From: Sphingomonas rosea
GTDB taxonomy: Bacteria > Pseudomonadota > Alphaproteobacteria > Sphingomonadales > Sphingomonadaceae
Reading direction: 5' to 3'
Assembly (NCBI RefSeq): GCF_039538065.1
Contig: NZ_BAABBR010000001.1
Coordinates: forward strand, 2,456,501 to 2,520,500
DNA: 64,000 nt
The notes under the pieces were generated by a model, which saw nothing but the letters and a program-made list of their open reading frames with translations, had not been told where the DNA came from and did no database searches. Shown in pieces: positions 8,368-17,416 of this stretch (positions are counted from its first letter, which is position 1; each line of letters begins with the position of its first letter). A program made the position numbers and the translations under genes.

Positions 8368-9090
8368 ATGGATAGCTCCGAACGGCTAGTTGAGACCTAC
8401 CTCAAGGGGCTCGCCTTTAAGGAAGTGCGGTACGAGCCGGACGGCAACGTGCCGCCGGACTTCCTCTGCGACGGCCGGGTGGCGGTGGAGGTCCGCCGGC
8501 TCAACCAGAACCACGACGACGGCACGGGGCGCGGTCTGCGGGGCCTGGAGGAGGTGGCAATCCCCCTCTGGCGACGCGTCCGAGACTATCTCACCGGCCT
8601 AGGCGCTGCGCCTGCGTCGGATCAGAGTTGGTATGTGTTTTATAGATTTGGTCGCCCGCTCCCGGATTGGAAAACCATCAAGCGCGAGCTCGACGCACTG
8701 CTCGTACCTTTCATGGCACACCCCGACCCTCAGCCTTTCGAGGCGGAGCTGACCGGCGGATTTTCGATCAAAGTTTTCCGTGCCCCGACACCGAAACCCT
8801 CCTTCTTTCGACCTTCTGGCCATAGCGACGAGCAGTCGGGAGGCTGGTTGATCGCGGAGATCGAGAGCAACCTTGCGCACTGCATTGCGGAGAAGACCGG
8901 GAAGATAGCCCCTTACCGCGCACGCTATCCGGAATGGTGGCTCGTCCTTCCCGACCAGATCGGATACGGGCTCGACGACTTCGAGCAGGAGCTCTTCTTC
9001 GATCAGGCTTCGATCACGCCCGGTAGCTTCGACAAGATCGTGCTGCTCGACCCGCGCGATGTTGGACGAGTCTTTGAGGTCTGGCCTTAA
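8368..9090 (+). CDS. Hypothetical protein, possible PD-(D/E)xK-like nuclease fold
   Basis: A 240-residue protein that I do not recognise by family. Near the N-terminus, Glu10, then VPPDFLCDGRVAVEVRRLN with Pro30-Asp31 and Glu41-x-Arg43, follows the E...PD...ExK spacing of restriction-endonuclease-like folds, with arginine in the lysine position. The remainder is mixed, with several aromatic residues and no second motif. ATG 8368 is preferred to ATG 8362 because AAGGA lies seven bases upstream. It converges on a second gene with a similar motif (9456-10793). A nuclease or nuclease-derived role is an inference from the motif; it may be inactive. Confidence 0.6.
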   Translation: MDSSERLVETYLKGLAFKEVRYEPDGNVPPDFLCDGRVAVEVRRLNQNHDDGTGRGLRGLEEVAIPLWRRVRDYLTGLGAAPASDQSWYVFYRFGRPLPDWKTIKRELDALLVPFMAHPDPQPFEAELTGGFSIKVFRAPTPKPSFFRPSGHSDEQSGGWLIAEIESNLAHCIAEKTGKIAPYRARYPEWWLVLPDQIGYGLDDFEQELFFDQASITPGSFDKIVLLDPRDVGRVFEVWP

Positions 9091-9455
9091 GAGCGCTTTG
9101 GGACCAGCTTCGGTCTTCAGCCCCGAATCCATCCGATCGCCAGGCGTGACGATTTCGGTATCGATCTTGTCCAACTTTCGCATCTTAAGCGCCTAGGCGG
9201 CGGGTAACATCTGGACGAACGGCCGCTTATGCCACTCGAGCGCCCGATCCGTCATCCACCAACAGCTGGCCTGAGACGGTGCCGAAAGGGGTTGGGTCGC
9301 GGCTAAGGGTCGTGCAGCCTGAGCGTCCGGGAGAGGGCGTTGAGTCGAAAGGCACGACCTGGCCGAAAGCGCCTGACAGTTATCAAGAACGCTCCAACGA
9401 TAAGCTGACATAGGACGCGAACAGCCTTGATAGGCTGACGGCGTGAGTTCAACCT
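9091..9455. other. Gene-poor interval between convergent genes
   Basis: These 365 bases separate two convergent genes. A 146-codon minus-strand frame crosses most of it but has no start signal or domain. The phrase GAACGGCCGCTTATG (about 9218) nearly repeats one at about 4968, and CGAAAGCGCC occurs near 9384. No terminator hairpin with a T-run was seen. Confidence 0.4.
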
Positions 9456-10793
9456 TCACCGTCGCCAGTGGCTTCCCGGCGTTCCGTCGTCGTCGAGGAA
9501 AAGCATATGATGTCGGAGTGGCTGGCGATGCCGGCGGCCTTTGATTGGATAAGTGGCGGTGGTCTCCGAAAGCGCCGCCGACTCCATTCGCGCGGTCGTG
9601 TGCTCCGGCATCATATAGTTCCCGTAGACCCACTCGAGCGTGCTGCCACGCGGCTCAAAGTTTCGCATCTGCTCTGCATTCAATCGATGACGCAGACCCT
9701 CCACGGCATTCCCGCCCGTCGTTTCATAACCGACATGGAGAACACCGGGCCGGTCGTGCAGCTGTCCCGCCTTGTCGGCGACCAGCGACCGGAAGTGCAT
9801 CGCCTTGCGCCGTGCGGCCTCCTCCGATGCGCTGATCCAGCCGATCACGCTGGCTCGAGAAACCGCCGTCGCATGAAAGGTGCGGCCGGGCGCCGGCGTC
9901 CATTCGCCCGCCATGCGATAGTCGACGGCATCCATATAGTCGCCCATCACCAACTCAATCATCCGGCTTGCACCGAAGATGATGTCGTCATAGCGAAGCA
10001 AGGCTCGCAGCGGCCTGAGATCCGCACGTTCGATTCTGCCTCCGCCGGCCGCATCTTCCCATTCGCCGGACCCGCCCAAAAGAAAGTTGGCGACCCTGTC
10101 GGCGAGGTATCGCTCGGGGAGGTTGATCAACTCGTCTTGGTAGATCGTCTCCACCCGGATCGACACTCGGGCCCGCTCGGCTTCCTCGAGCGCCAAACGA
10201 GCTAGGACGTCGCCGGCGGCGCGCTCCCGTGCCATATAGTCGGATCGGCCTGTGCGCGTGCATTCGACCGCCCAGCGGCTGCGTCCGCGACTGATATGGA
10301 GATCCGGTGTCCGGTTGGGCGGATCCTCGGGCACGAACCGGACATCGCTCCAGCCGCGCGAGCCGTAGGCGCCCGCTACCAGCAGTTCATAAAGTGCCTC
10401 GTCGGGGGTCGAACGATTATTGACCATCATGCGCGCCGCTCGCTCTTCGGCGCCTACGACGCGCTTCAACGTCGGCAGGAGCTGGCCGAGCCGGCGGAAA
10501 ACGGGAGCGATCCGATACGCCTCATGCTCGACTAGGTTTGCGCGATCGGTGGCATAGGCGTTTGCCTGGAATATGTACCAGGCAATTAGATCGCGCGGAT
10601 CGTAGAGTGCAGGCCTGGCGCCAGTCGGCCAAAGGTCGCGAGCGGGCTCGAACACCGCGCGGACGCGGTCCATGCGGGTGGTCCAGTCGGCGAGCGGGAC
10701 GGTCGAAACGAGCCAGTTGATCGCCGCGAGCGATGTCTCGTCGCGCCAATCCTGTCCCTCCCTGGTGGCGATCCACATTGGATTTCGCGCCAT
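9456..10793 (-). CDS. Hypothetical protein with PD-(D/E)xK-like motif
   Basis: A 445-residue protein of no family I recognise. The stretch DEALYELLVAGAYGSRGW (131-148) followed by RTPDLHISRGRSRWAVECTR (161-180) has the shape of a restriction-endonuclease-like core: Glu136 in the first helix, Asp164 in TPD and Glu177 in VECTR, with Thr179/Arg180 where lysine is usual. The N-terminal 120 residues and C-terminal half are helical and unassigned. ATG 10793 is chosen (GAGGACGAG upstream); an upstream in-frame start at 10865 would overlap the preceding HEPN-like gene by 22 bases. The two genes share a strand and a 50-bp gap, so they are probably co-transcribed. A nucleic-acid-cleaving effector is the working hypothesis. 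Confidence 0.6.
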   Translation of the reverse strand: MARNPMWIATREGQDWRDETSLAAINWLVSTVPLADWTTRMDRVRAVFEPARDLWPTGARPALYDPRDLIAWYIFQANAYATDRANLVEHEAYRIAPVFRRLGQLLPTLKRVVGAEERAARMMVNNRSTPDEALYELLVAGAYGSRGWSDVRFVPEDPPNRTPDLHISRGRSRWAVECTRTGRSDYMARERAAGDVLARLALEEAERARVSIRVETIYQDELINLPERYLADRVANFLLGGSGEWEDAAGGGRIERADLRPLRALLRYDDIIFGASRMIELVMGDYMDAVDYRMAGEWTPAPGRTFHATAVSRASVIGWISASEEAARRKAMHFRSLVADKAGQLHDRPGVLHVGYETTGGNAVEGLRHRLNAEQMRNFEPRGSTLEWVYGNYMMPEHTTARMESAALSETTATYPIKGRRHRQPLRHHMLFLDDDGTPGSHWRR

Positions 10794-10843
10794 GGTGGTC
10801 GTCTCGTCCTCGTTTCTGCTTCGAGCGCGTGATCGGCGCGAAA

Positions 10844-12079
10844 CTAAATTCGCTTCAGCTGCCAATCGTACCGCATACCCTCAAACACCGTCGTTGCCAC
10901 ATGGTCGGGAAACAAGCGACCGGCGATCTTGCGCCGGTTATCCCAGCCGGGCTGGGTGTCCTCCATCACCATTTCGACTAAGCGACGCCCACCAGCGGTC
11001 ATGTGGTCAAGGATGTCGACGATGAAGGCGTGCATCGCCAAATAGTCGTCCACAACCTCCTGCGGCCGGTACCGGTCGATTAACCTTTTCCAGTGCTGGC
11101 GCATGCGATCGCCCCCCGTCTTGTAGAGCGGGCGCTTCCCATGGAAATAGACTACTTCGAGCGCGTCCCGGACCGGATCGACATTGCCGTGGATGATGTC
11201 GTTGCGTCGGTTCACTACCGTCCAATACCGCCCGAAGACCGGATCTTCCTGTGCGAGCGGCCTAGCGAAGCCCGCGCACCGGTCGGCTATCGCGAGGAGC
11301 TTTTGATTGAGGGGGCTCCTGACGAATGCGTTGAACGCGTCCGCGTCGCTCTTCACCTCCGGCTTGATCAGCAAGGCGACGATGAGACCGATAAAGGACT
11401 CGAAAAGGACGGGCATCAGCACCGACAGCTCCGTCGGCGCGGTCGTGACGGCCTTCATCCACCCGGCATGCGACTTACGCCGCTTTTCAGCCAGCAGTGC
11501 CTGGGTGGTCAACTTATCGGCGAGTATCTTGCGCTCGATCTTCGGCAGCGCTGTGGTGATGTCGTCATAGAGTTCCGCGCAGCGATCGGCGATCGCAAGG
11601 AATTGGTTGGGGAAAATGTTCCATTTTTCGAGGCTGGCGGCGAAGCGCCCCTTGTCTTGGCCAACCCTCCCGAAATCGGCGCGCAACGCCTCGATGAAGG
11701 CGACGCATTGCTCGTCGGTAACGTTGATGTCGAAATGGACATGGACCTCCTCCGACGCTCCAACGAACTGGAGGTTCGCACCGCCCGCCTTCAGATAGTA
11801 GTCCCAGTGGAACAGGTTGTCGGAATCGTCCCGCGCCAGCATCGTCTGGAGACCGTTCGGCGCACCAAATCGGGCGTGCAGATAGGTGTAGGCGTCGAAG
11901 GGCGAGACGCTCTCCTGCAGAACGAGCCCGGCTTTGCGTCCCCGCGTTGCCGCGCGCCTCTTCCTTACCGCCCTCACGCGCCCACGCAGTTCAGCGAAAT
12001 AGGCTTTTTGTTCGTCGGGCGTAAGAGACCGCCAGCTGGGCGGGTCGAGATAAGAAGCCAAGGTAGCCTTCTTCGACAT
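10844..12079 (-). CDS. Hypothetical protein with HEPN-like RNase motif
   Basis: A 411-residue, mostly helical protein that I cannot assign to a named family. Near residue 292 it has NRRNDIIHGN, an R-x4-H motif of the kind that forms the catalytic site of HEPN ribonucleases (Arg292, Asn293, His297), at the start of a predicted helix as in that superfamily. The N-terminal third contains a basic patch (about 33-50). GGAGG lies seven bases before ATG 12079. It leads a two-gene unit with the PD-(D/E)xK-like gene downstream. HEPN proteins commonly act as RNases in toxin-antitoxin and phage defence, but not all members cleave RNA, so that role is an inference. Confidence 0.6.
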   Translation of the reverse strand: MSKKATLASYLDPPSWRSLTPDEQKAYFAELRGRVRAVRKRRAATRGRKAGLVLQESVSPFDAYTYLHARFGAPNGLQTMLARDDSDNLFHWDYYLKAGGANLQFVGASEEVHVHFDINVTDEQCVAFIEALRADFGRVGQDKGRFAASLEKWNIFPNQFLAIADRCAELYDDITTALPKIERKILADKLTTQALLAEKRRKSHAGWMKAVTTAPTELSVLMPVLFESFIGLIVALLIKPEVKSDADAFNAFVRSPLNQKLLAIADRCAGFARPLAQEDPVFGRYWTVVNRRNDIIHGNVDPVRDALEVVYFHGKRPLYKTGGDRMRQHWKRLIDRYRPQEVVDDYLAMHAFIVDILDHMTAGGRRLVEMVMEDTQPGWDNRRKIAGRLFPDHVATTVFEGMRYDWQLKRI

Positions 12080-12592
12080 CGCATCCTCCCTGAAGTCGGG
12101 ATCAACACCATCGCAAAGATCCGTCGCTCGCTTCGCTGGCCGTTCTCACATACACAAGCATCCGCTTTCGGGCTCGTTCGCTGACCATTTGAATGGCCGA
12201 GATGGGCGCGAAGCGAACCCTCAGCGGCTTAGCTGAACCGAGATTTCCAAATGATCTGAATGCCCATCATATATATGCCGGGCGCGCCACTCATTCATAT
12301 CGCAAGCATGCCGGGTCGCGGAGGCCCGGTCCTCTCCATCGAACGAACGCAAACGCCTCAGGAGGCGAACCCTCGGCCGACTAAGGACCCGTCCTCGGTG
12401 ACGATTGGTTTGGTGTCGCGATCTGGTCGGGCCGGCCGCGCGATCCGCGCGCGTGACCCGCTTCCTGTTGCTCCATATGGTCTGATCTCGACCTTGCGCT
12501 TCGGGTCGAGCAACTTCGAAGGCGAAGCGAATCCCTGGCACTCGAAGCATAATGTCGTAATCTGACGTTTCAGCGTCCCCGGGGTCTGTAGC
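12080..12592. other. Gene-poor interval with a dispersed repeat
   Basis: About 510 bases upstream of both the HEPN-like gene (minus) and the AraC regulator (plus), so it should hold both promoters. It contains copy A of a 73-nt repeat (12219-12291) and the phrase CATCCGCTTTCGGGC (about 12158). On the minus strand, 12358-12600 reads as a plausible but unanchored peptide, perhaps a gene relic. No intact gene is supported. Confidence 0.45.
12219..12291 (-). repeat. Dispersed 73-nt repeat, copy A
   Basis: Aligned without gaps to 26308-26380, 59 of 73 positions match by hand count. Both copies on the minus strand start with GTGGCGCGCCCGGCAT, both can be read to an in-frame stop at the same position, and both lie in gene-poor DNA. 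See copy B. Confidence 0.6.
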
Positions 12593-13612
12593 TTGAGCGC
12601 CCAACCGAAATTCACGCCACTTCGCTTCGACAGCGAGAATCTCGACGAAAGCGAGCAGTTCGCCGACTTCGCGGCGGCCATGGCCAATTTCGACATGTCG
12701 CGGCCCGGTGTCGGTGCGTTCGACGCGCGGGCCCTCGTGTGGCGGATCGGATCGCTTGTCGTGACCCAGTTCAACTCCGACTCCGCCGATTACGACCGTT
12801 CGAGCGAGCGCCTGGCGCGAGATCATGTCGATCATTTCTACGTTAATCTCCACATGGGTGGCCGGGTCTGGGTCACGTCCGAAGGGCGGAGGAGGATGTG
12901 CGGCCCGGGCTCGCTCGTGGTCGTCGACATGCGCCAGCCGTGTCGGCTCGAGACCAAATCGCTGCGGGCGGTCTCCATCGCCATTCCGCGCCACCGGTTC
13001 ATCGAGCGGATCGGTGAGCTCGACGTTCACGGTCTCGTCGCGCATGAACGGCTTGCGCCCCTGCTCCACGCCAGCCTGCGCACGCTCTGCGCCACGCTCC
13101 CTCGCCTCGACCTGTCGCAGCAGGACGCGATCGAGCGGATGATCATGGACCTGGTGGCGGACACACTGCTCGACAGCCTGCGCGCGGCGGCGGCGCAGAA
13201 GGCCCGGGAAGAAGCGCTGGCGAGCCGGCTTCGCGACCATATCGAGCGCAACCTCGGCAACGATCTCAATGTCGCGACGATCTGCGCCGCGCTCGGTGTC
13301 TCGCGCTCGGCGCTCTACCGCATCTGCGGCGATAGCGGCGGCGTGCTCCGTCAGGTCCAGGCGCGCCGCTTGCAGCGAATCCACCGGCTGCTTCGCAATC
13401 CCGACGAGACCCGCGCGATCTCCGAACTCGCACGAATGACGGGGTTCATCGACAAGTCGCATTTCACGCGAGCTTTCAAGAAGGCCTACGGGTTGAGCCC
13501 CGGGGCGTTTCGCGACCATTGGGCGAAACCCAGAACCATCGCGGACCCGGCAACCGCCTCGAAGGACGACGCGCCGCACCTGTTCCGGACATGGCTTCGC
13601 GCGCTCAACTGA
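12593..13612 (+). CDS. AraC-family transcriptional regulator
   Basis: A 339-residue regulator. The C-terminal AraC domain (about 215-310) has two helix-turn-helix units: NVATICAALGVSRSALYRIC and ISELARMTGFIDKSHFTRAF, the second ending in the family signature KKAYGLSPGAFR. The N-terminal 200 residues resemble the AraC-type ligand-binding cupin domain, with GPGSLVVVDMRQP as a typical strand pair. The start is TTG 12593; the first in-frame ATG would remove about 30 residues of the sensor domain. It lies 172 bp upstream of the trimeric autotransporter gene on the same strand, which is the most obvious candidate target. Confidence 0.88.
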   Translation: MSAQPKFTPLRFDSENLDESEQFADFAAAMANFDMSRPGVGAFDARALVWRIGSLVVTQFNSDSADYDRSSERLARDHVDHFYVNLHMGGRVWVTSEGRRRMCGPGSLVVVDMRQPCRLETKSLRAVSIAIPRHRFIERIGELDVHGLVAHERLAPLLHASLRTLCATLPRLDLSQQDAIERMIMDLVADTLLDSLRAAAAQKAREEALASRLRDHIERNLGNDLNVATICAALGVSRSALYRICGDSGGVLRQVQARRLQRIHRLLRNPDETRAISELARMTGFIDKSHFTRAFKKAYGLSPGAFRDHWAKPRTIADPATASKDDAPHLFRTWLRALN

Positions 13613-13784
13613 GGCTCCTCCCGGGCCGCGTGGAGACGCGCGGACCACGCCATCGGAACGCTTGACCAATCGACGTCGGAACCGGCCGCCTCGTACAAAT
13701 CGAGCCCGAACCCCGGCGCCTGGCCGGGCGCGATTGCCGGCCGTGACGATGACGGCTGCCGGTCGCAGAAGTGGAGCGCGCGTC

Positions 13785-16700
13785 ATGAACATGAAGACAA
13801 AATTGGTCGCCACGGCCTCGGCAACCGCGCTCGCGGTCCTGTGGAGCGCACCCGCCTCGGCCCAAGCCACCAATGTCGTCTGCGAGCCCGGCGCCGGAGC
13901 GGCGTTCGGGCCGGGATCCACGGCCTGCGGCGACCAGGCTTCGGCGGTCGGGGTACAGAGCAGCGCCGTCGGCTTCCAGGCGCAAGCGGTGTCGGATCTG
14001 TCGACGGCGATCGGCGCCGTCGCGACCGCCAGCGGCCTGGGCGCGACCGCGCTCGGGTCCGGCGCGGCCGCCAATGCGATCGGCTCGGTAGCCCTCGGCC
14101 AGGGGTCGGTCGCGGCGTCCCCAAACTCGGTGTCGGTCGGAAGCAATTCGCTCAAGCGCACGATCACCAACGTTGCGACCGGCATCGTCAGCGGCACCAG
14201 CAGCGATGCCGTCACCGGGGCCCAGCTCTTCTCGGTCACCCAGGACATCGCGGCCATCAACGCCCAGGTCGACGCCCTCCCCATCGATGCCAACAACAGC
14301 TCGGCCCTCGCGGCGCCTGCGGCGACCGGCACCGACTCGCTCGCGGTCGGATACGGCGCCGCCAGCGGCGGCAATAATGGGACGGCGGTCGGGACCGGCG
14401 CGTCGGCGGCCGGGATCGGGTCAACCGCCCTCGGCAACGGAAGCCTGTCCGAAGGCAATGCATCGGTCGCGGTCGGCGCATCGAGCTATGCGTCGGCCGG
14501 CGGTGCGGCCTTCGGCGTCAACAGCAACGCATCCACCCAAAGCAGCACCGCGCTTGGGTACGGGAGCGTTGCGACCGCGACCAATTCGGTGGCGATCGGC
14601 GCCGGCTCCCAGGCGACCCAGGCCTACACCGTCTCGGTCGGTCGCGTGGGATCGGAGCGTCGGATCGTCAATCTCGCGGCCGGGACGTCAGCCACCGACG
14701 CCGTCAACAAGGGACAACTCGACCTCGCCATCGGCGGCCTGCCTCTGGCGACCACCAATCCCTCGAATTTCGCCTTTCCGGTCGCGACGGGCCCGAGCAG
14801 CCTCGCCCTTGGCTGGGGATCCAGCGCCAGTGGCGGCGTCAGCACTGCGCTCGGCACCACGGCGACCGCGAGCGGAGCTTATTCATTGGCAACGGGCGCG
14901 AACAGCCAGTCCAGCGGGCGCGAAGCCGTCGCGTCGGGCTTCCAGGCTTTCGCTTATTCCGACTTCACCGTGGCGATCGGGGGCCACGCCTTTGCCAACA
15001 ACGTCGGCAGCATGGCGCTGGGCCAGAATGCCCGCGCCGATGCGGACGGGTCCGTGGCCCTCGGGATGAACTCGGTCGCGAACCAGGCCAATACGGTGTC
15101 GGTCGGGACCGCGCAGGCGGGCCGGCGGATCGTCAACGTCGCGGCGGGCACCGGAGCGACCGACGCGGTCAATCTCGGCCAGCTCAACGCCGCGATCAGC
15201 GCAGTCAATGCCGGGACGGGCCTGATCGCCGGCAACAACGCCAGCAACCTTCCGGCGGCTGCGGCGACCGGGGCGGATGCCGTCGCCCTCGGCTATGCCG
15301 CAAGCGCAAGCGGCCAGAACAGTGTCGCGGTCGGAACGCAGGCCTCGAGCACCGCCGACGGCAGCGTCGCGCTCGGCCAATTGTCGCTCGCCGACGAGGC
15401 CAATACGGTGTCGGTCGGGCGGCAAGGCGCCGAGCGGCGGATCGTCAATATCGCGGACGGGCGGATCGCCAGCGGGTCGCACGACGCCGTCACCGGCGGC
15501 CAGGCCTATGCGACCAGCCGTCGGATCGCCGACATCTTCGGCGGCGGCGCCGGCCTGGACAGCGCCGGCCAGCTCGTGGCGCCGACCTTCGTCATCCAGG
15601 GGGGCAATTACACGACGGTCGGGGGCGCGTTCACCGCCCTCGACGCGAAGGTCAGCAACAACGCCGCCGGCATTGCCGCGCTGCAGGGGCAGATTGCGAG
15701 CGGCACGGTCGGTCTCGTCCAACAGGATAGCGCCACCGGACCGATCACCGTCGGCGCCTCCAGCGGCGGGACGTCGGTCAATTTCGCGGGGACCGACGGT
15801 CCCCGCACCCTCGGCGGCGTCGCAGCGGGCGCCGTTACCGCTGGCAGTAGCGAGGCGGTCACTGGCGCCCAGCTTTATGCCACCAACCAGAATGTGGCCG
15901 CGGCGCAAACCGCCGCCGCGGGGGCGCAGGCGACGGCCAATACGGCGCTTGCGGACGCCGCGTCCGCGCAGGGCACGGCAAGCCAGGCGCTGGTGAACGC
16001 GGCCGCGGCGCAAGGCACCGCCGACACGGCCCGCAGCGAAGCCGCGGCCGCGCAAAGCACCGCCACCTCCGCCGTCGCCAGCGCGGCGGCGGCCCAGAGC
16101 ACCGCCAACCTAGCATTCGCCAATGCCGCCGCGGCGCAGACCACGGCCGATTCCGCCCGCGCCGAAGCTGTGACCGCCCGGGCCGAGGCCGCCACGGCGC
16201 AGGCGCGTGCCGACGACGCCTATTCGCTTGCCAATCAGGCTCTCGCGGCAGGCGGCGAGAACCAGCGCACCGCCGAGCTGGCGCTGGCCAATGCCGCCAA
16301 CGCGCAGTCGGCGGCCCAGGCCGCGCAGACTCGCGCGGACACGGCGCAGCAGGCGGCCGATGCCGCGCAGGCCGGGGCAGATCTGGCCCGGTTGGTCGCC
16401 AACAATGCGCTCGGAACGGCGCAAGCGGCGCAGACCTCGGCCGACCGCGCCCTCCAGCGAACCGAATATATCGCAGTGAACGCGAGCGGCGCCCGGCCGA
16501 CCGCAACCGGCACGAATGCCATCGCCATGGGCTCCGGCGCGACCGCGAGCGGCAATAACAGCGTCGCGCTCGGAACGATGGCGCTCGCCGAAAACGGGGC
16601 AGCCGTCGCGATCGGTGCCGGTAACCATGCTTCGGGCGCGGGCGCGGTTGCGATCGGTGATCCCAATGTCGCGACCGGGCGCGGGGCGGTGGCGATCGGC

Positions 16701-17273
16701 GCCGACAATCAGGCGACCGGTCTCGCCGCGGTCGCGATCGGCGCGGATAGCGTCGCCAACGGCCAGTCCTCTGTCGCCATCGGACTCAATGCCCGTGCCA
16801 ACGGCGCCGGAAGCGTTGCGATCGGCGACAATGCGCAGGCAGGCCGTGCCGGCCAGATCGCGCTCGGCAGCGGCTCGTCCACTTACACGCTGTCGGGGAT
16901 CGGCTCGGCGTCCAGCCTCGCCGCGCAGTCGGGATCGGTCAGCTACGTCACGTCCGACCGGAACGGGAACCTCGCGCTCTCAGGCTTCGGTCCCGGCGAC
17001 CTCGTCGCGCTCGACACGCAGATGCGCCGCGATCGCGACGATGCCCGGTCCGGCATCGCCGCCGCCGCCGCCCTCGGCTACGCGCCGATGCCCTCGGCGC
17101 CTGGTCGCACAAGCTACGTCATGAACGGGACCATGTTCCGCGGTCGCGAAGCGCTTGGCGGCTCATTCGCGCACCGGTTCAACACCGAAACTCCTTTCGC
17201 GGTCACCGGCGGCTTTGCCTATGGCGGCAACAAGAACAACGTCGTGAGACTGGGTGTCGCTGGCGAGTTTTGA
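13785..17273 (+). CDS. Trimeric autotransporter adhesin (YadA-like)
   Basis: A 1162-residue surface adhesin. After a signal peptide ending in SAPASAQA come YadA-type head repeats (SVALG, AxGxxS and similar 14-residue units), broken by neck motifs such as TDAVNKGQLDLA, TDAVNLGQLNAA and SSEAVTGAQLYAT. An alanine-rich coiled-coil stalk of AAAQSTA-like heptads follows (about 700-900), then a second block of head repeats (about 905-1030). It ends in a YadA beta-anchor with terminal Phe (GLGV-type GVAGEF). Three chains form the outer-membrane barrel and mediate attachment or autoaggregation. ATG 13785 is chosen because the signal peptide begins there. The AraC regulator upstream may control it. Confidence 0.93.
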   Translation: MNMKTKLVATASATALAVLWSAPASAQATNVVCEPGAGAAFGPGSTACGDQASAVGVQSSAVGFQAQAVSDLSTAIGAVATASGLGATALGSGAAANAIGSVALGQGSVAASPNSVSVGSNSLKRTITNVATGIVSGTSSDAVTGAQLFSVTQDIAAINAQVDALPIDANNSSALAAPAATGTDSLAVGYGAASGGNNGTAVGTGASAAGIGSTALGNGSLSEGNASVAVGASSYASAGGAAFGVNSNASTQSSTALGYGSVATATNSVAIGAGSQATQAYTVSVGRVGSERRIVNLAAGTSATDAVNKGQLDLAIGGLPLATTNPSNFAFPVATGPSSLALGWGSSASGGVSTALGTTATASGAYSLATGANSQSSGREAVASGFQAFAYSDFTVAIGGHAFANNVGSMALGQNARADADGSVALGMNSVANQANTVSVGTAQAGRRIVNVAAGTGATDAVNLGQLNAAISAVNAGTGLIAGNNASNLPAAAATGADAVALGYAASASGQNSVAVGTQASSTADGSVALGQLSLADEANTVSVGRQGAERRIVNIADGRIASGSHDAVTGGQAYATSRRIADIFGGGAGLDSAGQLVAPTFVIQGGNYTTVGGAFTALDAKVSNNAAGIAALQGQIASGTVGLVQQDSATGPITVGASSGGTSVNFAGTDGPRTLGGVAAGAVTAGSSEAVTGAQLYATNQNVAAAQTAAAGAQATANTALADAASAQGTASQALVNAAAAQGTADTARSEAAAAQSTATSAVASAAAAQSTANLAFANAAAAQTTADSARAEAVTARAEAATAQARADDAYSLANQALAAGGENQRTAELALANAANAQSAAQAAQTRADTAQQAADAAQAGADLARLVANNALGTAQAAQTSADRALQRTEYIAVNASGARPTATGTNAIAMGSGATASGNNSVALGTMALAENGAAVAIGAGNHASGAGAVAIGDPNVATGRGAVAIGADNQATGLAAVAIGADSVANGQSSVAIGLNARANGAGSVAIGDNAQAGRAGQIALGSGSSTYTLSGIGSASSLAAQSGSVSYVTSDRNGNLALSGFGPGDLVALDTQMRRDRDDARSGIAAAAALGYAPMPSAPGRTSYVMNGTMFRGREALGGSFAHRFNTETPFAVTGGFAYGGNKNNVVRLGVAGEF

Positions 17274-17294
17274 GCCCGTCCGCGCGATAACGAT

Positions 17295-17318
17295 CAGGCG
17301 CACAAGAGATCGCGCCTG
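17295..17318. terminator. Weak hairpin after the adhesin gene
   Basis: CAGGCGC (17295-17301) and GCGCCTG (17312-17318) form a 7-bp stem 20 bases past the adhesin stop. No T-run follows. The convergent SGNH hydrolase gene ends at 17417. Confidence 0.35.
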
Positions 17319-17416
17319 GTCCGCCGACCGAGCGTTCGCTACGGGTTAAAAGCGGACGTTTGGAAACGCATTTTTCGTGGATTCGTCGTCGACCCTGAAG
17401 AGCTCAATCAGGACTT

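Noticed and set aside
16000..16480. DNA tandem repeats as a mobile or regulatory element.
   Set aside because: The repetition encodes the alanine-rich coiled-coil stalk of the adhesin and is explained by the protein.
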